Below are positions 14,467 to 19,441 of a stretch of 19,441 bases of DNA, in pieces (the stretch's first letter is position 1; every line of letters begins with the position of its first letter). Source of the DNA: JBMNTP01 sp050945795. GTDB taxonomy: Bacteria; Bacillota; Clostridia; Christensenellales; MGBC116941. The stretch covers positions 1 to 19,441 of the forward strand of contig JBMNTP010000033.1 in the NCBI GenBank assembly GCA_050945795.1. Reading direction: 5' to 3'. A program made the position numbers and the translations under genes. A model generated the notes under the pieces. The model made no database searches. It was not told the DNA's origin and saw only the letters and a list, made by a program, of their open reading frames with translations.

Positions 14467-15816
14467 TTAAAACATAAGCGAAAGCGCCTGCTCAACATCT
14501 TCCGCCTTATAAACCTTTAGCCCCTCCGGCTTTATAACGCCGCCCGTGCCGAGTTTTGGCACAATAACCTTATCAAATCCCATCTTAGCGCATTCGGCCA
14601 GCCGCCTTTCTATCTGTCCGGCGTGGCGCAGCTCACCGGTAAGCCCTACTTCCCCCATCACCGCCATATCCCGCGGCAGCGCGATATTTTTATAAGCCGA
14701 GGCTACAGCAGCTATTATGCCAAGGTCAACTCCCGTCTCCGAAAGTTTTAAGCCTCCCGCCACGTTTATATAAACGTCCTGCGAGTAAAGCGCGAAACCC
14801 AGCCTTTTTTCCATAACAGCCAGCATAAGAACCATACGGTTATATTCAACTCCCGTTGCCATGCGCCTCGGATTGCCAAACGACGTAGGCGTTACCAGCG
14901 CCTGTATCTCTACCATAACCGGCCGAGTGCCCTCCATGCAGCAAACCACCGCCGAGCCGGGCGCCGCGCTCCTGCCCTCCATAAATACTCGTGACGGCTC
15001 CCCTACTTCTTTCATGCCCGAAGACGTCATGTCAAAAACGCCTATCTCATTTGTGGAGCCAAACCTGTTTTTAACAGCGCGCAGTATCCTTAATCCGCTT
15101 CCCCGCTCTCCCTCAAAGTAAAGCACTGTATCAACCATATGCTCCAGCATCTTAGGACCGGCTATAGAGCCTTCTTTTGTAACATGCCCTACTAAAAACA
15201 CCGCCATGCCCTTTGCCTTCGCAAGCCTCGCAAGCACAGATGCCGCTTCCCTAACCTGGCTAACACTGCCCGGCGAAGACGAAATAGCGTCCCTGTACAT
15301 TGTCTGAACGCTGTCTATAACAGCAAAATCGGCATTAGAGGCCGCAACTTCCGCCTCCACCGCGTCCATATCCGTCTCAGACAATACATACAGCGAGTCA
15401 GGCTGAACGCCCAGCCTCTTAGCCCTCATCTGTATCTGCGCGCCCGACTCCTCACCCGAAATATAAAGACAGGTCTTGCCGGTCGCACAAAGGCTGTTGC
15501 ACATCTGCAAAAGCAGCGTCGACTTGCCTATGCCGGGGTCCCCGCCTATAAGAACGGCGCTGCCCGGCACCACTCCGCCGCCCAGCACCCTGTCAAGCTC
15601 TCCTATACCCGATGCGCACCGCGTAAGCTCCTCGCGGCCTATATCCTTAATAGCTACAGCAGCGGAAGCAGCTTTTGATAAAGCAGGTCTCGCCTTTCGC
15701 TCGGTGACTTCCTCCGCCATAGTGTTCCACTCACCGCATGAACCGCATCTTCCCATCCATTTAGCGCTCTCGTATCCGCAAGAAGCGCATACAAAACTAG
15801 TCCTCGGCTTTGCCAT
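14467..15816 (-). CDS. radA: DNA repair protein RadA (branch-migration helicase)
   Basis: RadA (Sms) is a RecA-related hexameric helicase that extends strand exchange and processes recombination intermediates. The 449-aa protein has the full architecture: N-terminal zinc finger C10, C13, C24, C27; Walker A GGDPGIGKS at 91-99 with K98; Walker B around VIDSV (166-170); the RadA-specific KNRFG at 249-253; and a C-terminal Lon-protease-like domain from about 290, containing GGLKLSETGVDLGI, of the non-proteolytic type usual for the family. The ATG at 15816 is preceded by GGGAGGTG and lies 14 nt after the propeller gene, so the two are co-transcribed. disA and clpC, frequent radA neighbours in Firmicutes, are not present here. 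Confidence 0.97.
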   Translation of the reverse strand: MAKPRTSFVCASCGYESAKWMGRCGSCGEWNTMAEEVTERKARPALSKAASAAVAIKDIGREELTRCASGIGELDRVLGGGVVPGSAVLIGGDPGIGKSTLLLQMCNSLCATGKTCLYISGEESGAQIQMRAKRLGVQPDSLYVLSETDMDAVEAEVAASNADFAVIDSVQTMYRDAISSSPGSVSQVREAASVLARLAKAKGMAVFLVGHVTKEGSIAGPKMLEHMVDTVLYFEGERGSGLRILRAVKNRFGSTNEIGVFDMTSSGMKEVGEPSRVFMEGRSAAPGSAVVCCMEGTRPVMVEIQALVTPTSFGNPRRMATGVEYNRMVLMLAVMEKRLGFALYSQDVYINVAGGLKLSETGVDLGIIAAVASAYKNIALPRDMAVMGEVGLTGELRHAGQIERRLAECAKMGFDKVIVPKLGTGGVIKPEGLKVYKAEDVEQALSLMF

Positions 15817-15830
15817 GCCACCTCCCGCCG

Positions 15831-17075
15831 TTATTCCACAACGGCATATTTTATTATATCTCGACTGCGCTGTTCATAAGTAACGTCATACCAAATAACC
15901 CTGTTGTCGTTAACGCTTATAAATATGCTGCTAAGATTCTCCTTGGAAAGCTGCGCATACCTTCCCGCTTCCCAATAGTAAAGCCATATAACGCCGTCCT
16001 TGCAATAGGCTATAAAATCCCTGCCGAGGTCATAGCCTATAACGCCGCTTTCTATTTTTCTTGGCGGCCCGTCCGCAACGCTTATATAAAGCGTCGAGCC
16101 GGCTCTGCTGTTAGTATCCGTCCATGCCCTTACATTGCCGTTTGTTACCGGCGAATGCACATACATGCCGGGCTGATAAACCGAAACCTCGCCGCTTGAA
16201 AGATTGGCGCTGTAAATAGCTCCGGTAGAGCCTTTTTGCGCCTCCTCCGGCGCAGCGTCGGGATTCGGCCCCGCCCATATCACCTCTGTAGCGCATATGT
16301 CGGCTCCGCCCATGCCAAACGGAACATTATCAAGCACCGCTAAAGTCGCGCTGCTGCCGGTACTCAGATCGTGCAAGTATATCTTATCCTGCGCCGTTGC
16401 CGTCTGTTCCGCCCATGCCATCATATCGCCGCTGAGCCTAAGCTTTGGCACCGCCCCTTTATAGTCCTTTATTTTATGTATAGCCCCAGAGGAGCGGTTG
16501 TAGGCGCAAATACTGCCGCCGCCGTTCCTTTTGGAATCAACCCATATAATCCAATTAGCGCTCATGCGAGCCTCAAGCAAATCATCGTTTTCCGCCTTTA
16601 TAGCCGATATCTGATTGTCCTTTGGTGAGCGCCGCTCTTTTATATTGTAAACGTAAAGGCTAGTCGGCTGCGGATTGCCGGCGCCGTCCTGCCCCGAAGT
16701 GCATACCACGTCATCGCCGCTAAAATATGGCTCGTTGACATATCTAAGCTGGAAGAGTATTTCATGAACAAGGTTTGATTTGTCCTCAACAGGCGCATCA
16801 CGCGCCACCTGATCGGCGGGCGTTGGTGAAGGAGTGTTTCTCGCTGCATATCCTTCCGGGTCAAATCCCATCTGCCAAAGCGGTGCGATTACAAATACAG
16901 CCAACGCCGCTACCGCCGCTAATCCTGCAAGCAGCATACCAATTTTTATAAGAGGATAATATGATGAACGCGATATCTTCGCGAAAATATCAAACTTACC
17001 AAAAAGGCCGTACTTGCGACCATACCTTTTTCTGTTTATTCTGCGCTTTACCCGCTTGCTCCATTTTCTCTCCAT
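15831..17075 (-). CDS. Membrane-anchored seven-bladed beta-propeller protein, function unknown
   Basis: 414 aa. A very basic cytoplasmic tail (1-40, rich in Lys/Arg) is followed by one hydrophobic segment (about 42-65) and then a Pro/Thr/Ala linker, predicting a single-pass protein with its body outside the cell. From about 105 to the end there are seven repeats of roughly 35-50 residues, each with a hydrophobic strand of the (V/I)xW or similar type, a polar stretch, then an IYxxNLSTG-like strand and turn. Cores are near 119-146, 172-197, 215-240, 260-295, 311-336, 350-371 and 388-411. This is the pattern of a TolB/WD40-like propeller, often a binding platform. There is no lipobox and no catalytic motif. 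The start at 17075 has GGGAG 8 nt upstream and lies 5 nt after the ispF stop, so it belongs to the rqcP-ispF-radA unit. Confidence 0.85.
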   Translation of the reverse strand: MERKWSKRVKRRINRKRYGRKYGLFGKFDIFAKISRSSYYPLIKIGMLLAGLAAVAALAVFVIAPLWQMGFDPEGYAARNTPSPTPADQVARDAPVEDKSNLVHEILFQLRYVNEPYFSGDDVVCTSGQDGAGNPQPTSLYVYNIKERRSPKDNQISAIKAENDDLLEARMSANWIIWVDSKRNGGGSICAYNRSSGAIHKIKDYKGAVPKLRLSGDMMAWAEQTATAQDKIYLHDLSTGSSATLAVLDNVPFGMGGADICATEVIWAGPNPDAAPEEAQKGSTGAIYSANLSSGEVSVYQPGMYVHSPVTNGNVRAWTDTNSRAGSTLYISVADGPPRKIESGVIGYDLGRDFIAYCKDGVIWLYYWEAGRYAQLSKENLSSIFISVNDNRVIWYDVTYEQRSRDIIKYAVVE

Positions 17076-17080
17076 TGCCG

Positions 17081-17578
17081 CTACTCCCGCCCCCGCGTAA
17101 TAAGCACCGCCGCGTGAGCCGACATGCCCAGCCCTTCGCCCTCAAAGCTCATGCCTTCTGTTGTAGTCGCCTTAACATTAATAGCATCAATTGAAACGCC
17201 CAAAGCCGCTGCCGCCGCCTCGCGCATATAAGAAAAGTAATTAGCTAGTTTGGGCGCCTGCGCCACAATTGTAATGTCGGCGTTTACCGGCTCAAATCCC
17301 TTATTATAAACCGACGCGACAGCTTTTTTTAGCAGTTCCATGCTGTCAGCGTCCTTGTAAGCCATATCGGAATCCGGAAACATGCTGCCTATATCGCCCA
17401 TAGCCGCCGCTCCGAGCAGCGCGTCTATAAGCGCGTGCGCCGCTACATCGGCGTCGCTGTGACCGTCAAGTCCTTTGCTGTGCGGTATAGATACGCCAAG
17501 CAGCACCAGCTTTCGCCCCTCTTTAAGCCGATGTGCGTCATAACCGTAGCCCGTCCTTATTTCAACGTCCATACGCAT
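17081..17578 (-). CDS. ispF: 2-C-methyl-D-erythritol 2,4-cyclodiphosphate synthase
   Basis: IspF catalyses the fifth step of the MEP isoprenoid pathway, converting the CDP-methylerythritol 2-phosphate intermediate to the cyclodiphosphate with loss of CMP. The 165-aa protein aligns with E. coli IspF throughout. Metal ligands are D14, H16 (GYDAH) and H48 (HSDADVAAH), and GDIGSMFPDSD, TIVAQAPK and VKATTTEGMSFEGEG are the conserved substrate-pocket segments. The ATG at 17578 has AAGGGA about 8 nt upstream; an ATG two codons later is possible. ispD, which precedes ispF in many genomes and is sometimes fused to it, is not adjacent, so it must lie elsewhere. It is 12 nt downstream of rqcP and is very likely on the same transcript. 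Confidence 0.96.
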   Translation of the reverse strand: MRMDVEIRTGYGYDAHRLKEGRKLVLLGVSIPHSKGLDGHSDADVAAHALIDALLGAAAMGDIGSMFPDSDMAYKDADSMELLKKAVASVYNKGFEPVNADITIVAQAPKLANYFSYMREAAAAALGVSIDAINVKATTTEGMSFEGEGLGMSAHAAVLITRGRE

Positions 17579-17590
17579 GCCGCTTTTCCC

Positions 17591-17833
17591 TTAAACCTCA
17601 ATGCGGTACATAAGCGCCGCATCATCTTTTTTAACCGTTTCTGAAATATTCAATACAGTATATCGCGTAGTTCTCTGCCCAAACCTTACTTCTATAACAT
17701 CGCCCACCTTAACTGTTGAAGACGACTTCGCAACTTTGCCATTTAGCGAAACATGGCCGGCTCTGCAAGCCTCATCCGCCACGCTGCGCCTTTTTATTAT
17801 TCTTGATACTTTAAGATACTTGTCAAGCCTCAT
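17591..17833 (-). CDS. rqcP: RqcP-like S4-domain RNA-binding protein
   Basis: 80 aa, nearly all one S4 RNA-binding domain. MRLDKYLKVSRIIKRR, VSLNGKVAKSSSTVKVGD and EVRFGQR match B. subtilis RqcP (formerly YabO), which works with RqcH and stalled 50S-peptidyl-tRNA complexes to add C-terminal alanine tails in ribosome quality control. The frame is open to 17851, but the ATG at 17833 is chosen: AAAGGA sits 8 nt before it and overlaps the alternative upstream ATG, and MRLDK is the family N terminus. It lies downstream of mazG and hup, as in many Clostridia. yabP, yabQ and divIC, which follow it in B. subtilis, are replaced here by ispF. It has its own promoter. Confidence 0.93.
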   Translation of the reverse strand: MRLDKYLKVSRIIKRRSVADEACRAGHVSLNGKVAKSSSTVKVGDVIEVRFGQRTTRYTVLNISETVKKDDAALMYRIEV

Positions 17834-17859
17834 AACGCACATCCTTTTCAATATCCATC

Positions 17860-17888
17860 ATAATATCACATACCGCCTCGAGGCACAA
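17860..17888 (-). promoter_or_regulatory. Probable promoter of rqcP-ispF-propeller-radA
   Basis: -10 TATTAT (17865-17860) with a preceding TGA (extended -10), a 17-bp spacer, and a weak -35 TTGTGC (17888-17883). Predicted start is near 17853, about 20 nt before the rqcP ATG. A perfect palindrome GCCTCGAGGC (17884-17875) overlaps the -35 and spacer and might be an operator. Confidence 0.6.
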
Positions 17889-17906
17889 CGCCGCCTTAAA
17901 TGGAAT

Positions 17907-17942
17907 AAAGGCGGACAATAAGCCTTGCTTGTCGCCGCCTTT
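17907..17942 (-). terminator. Probable terminator of hup
   Basis: Read on the minus strand, AAAGGCGG-cg-ACAA pairs with TTGTCCGCCTTT, a 12-bp stem with a 2-nt bulge and a 10-nt loop, followed by ATTCC. The U tract is short (UUU in the stem, then AUU), so efficiency may be partial. It starts 83 nt after the HU stop. A neighbouring segment can pair with the same arm (see findings). Confidence 0.6.
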
Positions 17943-18025
17943 AAGCATAATTACAATAGAAAATATCTCCGGCCGTATAATGGATTTTGCGCTGTTTTAC
18001 GGCCATCTTTTGCTTTTCCCTTTGC

Positions 18026-18298
18026 TTAAGCTATGGAATCCTTAAGCGCCTTACCGGCCTTAAACGCCGGGGATTTGGAGGCAGGGATATCGATCTCTGC
18101 TTTTGTGGCAGGGTTGTAGCCTTTGCGGGCAGCCCTCTCGCGAACCTCAAAGGTTCCAAAGCCAACAAGCTGTACCCTTTCGTTCTTTTTGAGCGTAGCA
18201 GTAACAACGTTTACAAAAGCGTTGACGGCCTTTTCCGCGTCCTTTTTGGAAAGCTGGGCCTCGTCTGCTATAGCGGCGATCAAATCAGCTTTGTTCAT
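18026..18298 (-). CDS. hup: HU-family nucleoid DNA-binding protein
   Basis: 90 aa, exactly the size of bacterial HU. The N-terminal helical dimerisation part (MNKADLIAAIADEAQLSKKDAEKAV) is followed by the conserved LVGFGTFEVRERAARKGYNP region and the flexible DNA-binding arm PATKAEIDIPASKSPAFKAGK, which carries the intercalating proline (NP) and FKAGK ending. It bends and compacts DNA as a homodimer. The ATG at 18298 follows an AGGAGG. It has its own near-consensus promoter between it and mazG. I cannot distinguish hupA from hupB-type naming by sequence. Confidence 0.97.
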   Translation of the reverse strand: MNKADLIAAIADEAQLSKKDAEKAVNAFVNVVTATLKKNERVQLVGFGTFEVRERAARKGYNPATKAEIDIPASKSPAFKAGKALKDSIA

Positions 18299-18370
18299 AG
18301 AGTGTTTCCTCCTCTTTTGTGTTTAAAATAGTCGTAATTCTTTATTGTCTGATCTTGGTTATTTTACTAC

Positions 18371-18399
18371 ACTATACCAGTATTTAAAAGCCTTATCAA
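18371..18399 (-). promoter_or_regulatory. Promoter of hup
   Basis: -35 TTGATA (18399-18394), 17-bp spacer ending in TGG (extended -10) and -10 TATAGT (18376-18371). Predicted start is near 18364, about 65 nt before the HU ATG. Confidence 0.8.
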
Positions 18400-18418
18400 T
18401 AAAAAAAGCTCTTAAAAT

Positions 18419-19441
18419 CTAATATATGGCGGGTTCTTGGCCTTCTTCACGCTTTTTTTGCTCCCAAAGCTCGTCCATCTCTTGGAGCGTCATATCCTCA
18501 ACGCTCTTTCCAAGCTTCTTAGCTCCGCCCTCAACATATCGAAATCTTGATATAAACTTGTCTATCGCCTTAGAAAGCGCCTCCTCAGGATCTATATCAA
18601 GCTTCCTTGCGGCATTAACCGCCGCGAACAGCATATCGCCCACTTCACCAAAAACGCAGTCGGTGCCTATAGCGGCTAGAACCTCCCCCGCCTCCTCGCG
18701 CACCTTATCAAGCGCCGGCAGCGCGTTATCCCAGTCAAACCCAGCATGCGCCGCCTTTTTCTGCACCTTGTCCGCCCTCATAAGCGCCGGCATACCCGCG
18801 GGTATGTCCTCCATAGCCTCTGTATGCGATTTAATGCCTTTTTCTTTTTTCTTTATGTTCTCCCAGTTTTCAACTACTTCATCGGCAGTATCGGCTTTAG
18901 CATCAGCAAAAATATGTGTATGCCGCCTCATCATTTTACGGCACACGCCGTCGGTAACATCAAGCGCGTCAAACTCACCGCGCTCACTGGCTATCCTCGC
19001 ATGAAACGCCACCTGCAAAAGCACATCGCCCAGCTCGTCTCGCAGCCTGTCGGGGTCGCGCCTGTCTATGGCGTCAAGCACCTCATACGTCTCCTCAACA
19101 AGATACCGCTTTATGCTCTCATGCGTCTGCTCCCTGTCCCATGGACACCCGCCCGGCGACCTGAGTATATCCATAATATTAACAAGAACGTCAAAATCCA
19201 TACCCTGCCTCGCGTCAAACGGCTGCTCAGGCACAACAGCGCAGCATCCCCAGTCATACGTTTTTTGCCGGTCAAGCTCATAAAGCTTAATCCTTTTAGC
19301 CGATATTTTATCTAAGGAGCGGCAAAACACTATCTCGGCGTCATCTTTATAATAGCGCGTAAGCTTTGCCTTTACCTCGCCCGCTAAAAGCTGCGAATCA
19401 ATCTCCGATATAACGCTCACCGCGTCAAGACACGTCTTCAT
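18419..19441 (-). CDS. mazG: MazG nucleotide pyrophosphohydrolase, C-terminal part of a probable methylase-MazG fusion (cut by window edge)
   Basis: MazG hydrolyses nucleoside triphosphates to monophosphates and pyrophosphate. From about residue 82 of the visible part, two MazG domains follow: LRSPGGCPWDREQTH, then EETYE (116-120) and DELGD (135-139) in the first; REEAGE (248-253) and EVGD (266-269) in the second, giving the EExxE...ExxD metal-binding pattern twice. The first 80 residues (EIDSQLLAGEVKAKL, then IKLYELDR) match the end of the tetrapyrrole-methylase-like domain found N-terminal to MazG in B. subtilis YabN and many Clostridia. The ATG at the window's last base is therefore probably an internal methionine, and some 140 or more residues should lie beyond the edge. 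No hairpin terminator follows the stop. Confidence 0.93.
   Translation of the reverse strand: MKTCLDAVSVISEIDSQLLAGEVKAKLTRYYKDDAEIVFCRSLDKISAKRIKLYELDRQKTYDWGCCAVVPEQPFDARQGMDFDVLVNIMDILRSPGGCPWDREQTHESIKRYLVEETYEVLDAIDRRDPDRLRDELGDVLLQVAFHARIASERGEFDALDVTDGVCRKMMRRHTHIFADAKADTADEVVENWENIKKKEKGIKSHTEAMEDIPAGMPALMRADKVQKKAAHAGFDWDNALPALDKVREEAGEVLAAIGTDCVFGEVGDMLFAAVNAARKLDIDPEEALSKAIDKFISRFRYVEGGAKKLGKSVEDMTLQEMDELWEQKKREEGQEPAIY

Noticed and set aside
18401..18421. T-rich stretch after mazG as a terminator
   Set aside because: Seven T residues on the minus strand but no stable stem in front of them.
1..19441. Mobile elements, CRISPR arrays, rRNA or tRNA genes
   Set aside because: No transposase or integrase frame, no regularly spaced direct repeats, and no cloverleaf or rRNA-like sequence in the short gaps between genes.

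Overview
This window comes from the core genome of a bacterium of the class Clostridia or a close relative (Bacillota). Protein sequences (EF-G, S7, S12, RpoB, RpoC, RqcP, YacL-type PIN/TRAM, CarD) are of the Firmicutes type. Ribosome-binding sites are strong AGGAGG-like sequences and promoters are near-consensus sigma-A sites. No mobile element, CRISPR array, rRNA or tRNA is visible. Almost every gene lies on the minus strand, so transcription runs from high to low coordinates. One small gene (14019-14414) is on the plus strand. No gene-free gap exceeds 300 bases.

From the right: the 3' part of a gene encoding a tetrapyrrole-methylase/MazG fusion runs off the window edge. It is followed by the nucleoid protein HU with its own promoter and terminator, then a probable operon rqcP (S4-domain ribosome quality control) - ispF (isoprenoid synthesis) - a membrane-anchored seven-bladed propeller protein - radA (recombination/repair). 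A bidirectional terminator separates radA from a convergent gene for a small cysteine-rich protein. That gene is divergent from carD, and the two share an intergenic region with three good promoters. carD is followed by a YacL-like membrane PIN/TRAM protein and a strong terminator.

In the left half, rpoB and rpoC have their own near-consensus promoter and a leader of about 165 nt. They are followed, before a terminator, by a cysteine-rich two-TM protein of unknown function. The str operon comes next, with its own promoter and a leader hairpin: L7Ae-family ybxF, rpsL, rpsG, fusA and the first 35 codons of tuf.

The arrangement resembles a shortened and reshuffled form of the Bacillus subtilis mazG-yabO...radA-yacL-ispF...rpoBC-ybxF-rpsL-rpsG-fusA-tuf region. 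The nusG/rplKAJL block that normally precedes rpoB is absent here, as are disA, ispD, yabP, yabQ and divIC. I see no clearly new multi-gene system. The parts most worth a second look are the rpoB leader, the unknown zinc-type membrane protein co-transcribed with RNA polymerase, the propeller protein between ispF and radA, the carD divergent control region, and a switch-like repeat between hup and rqcP.
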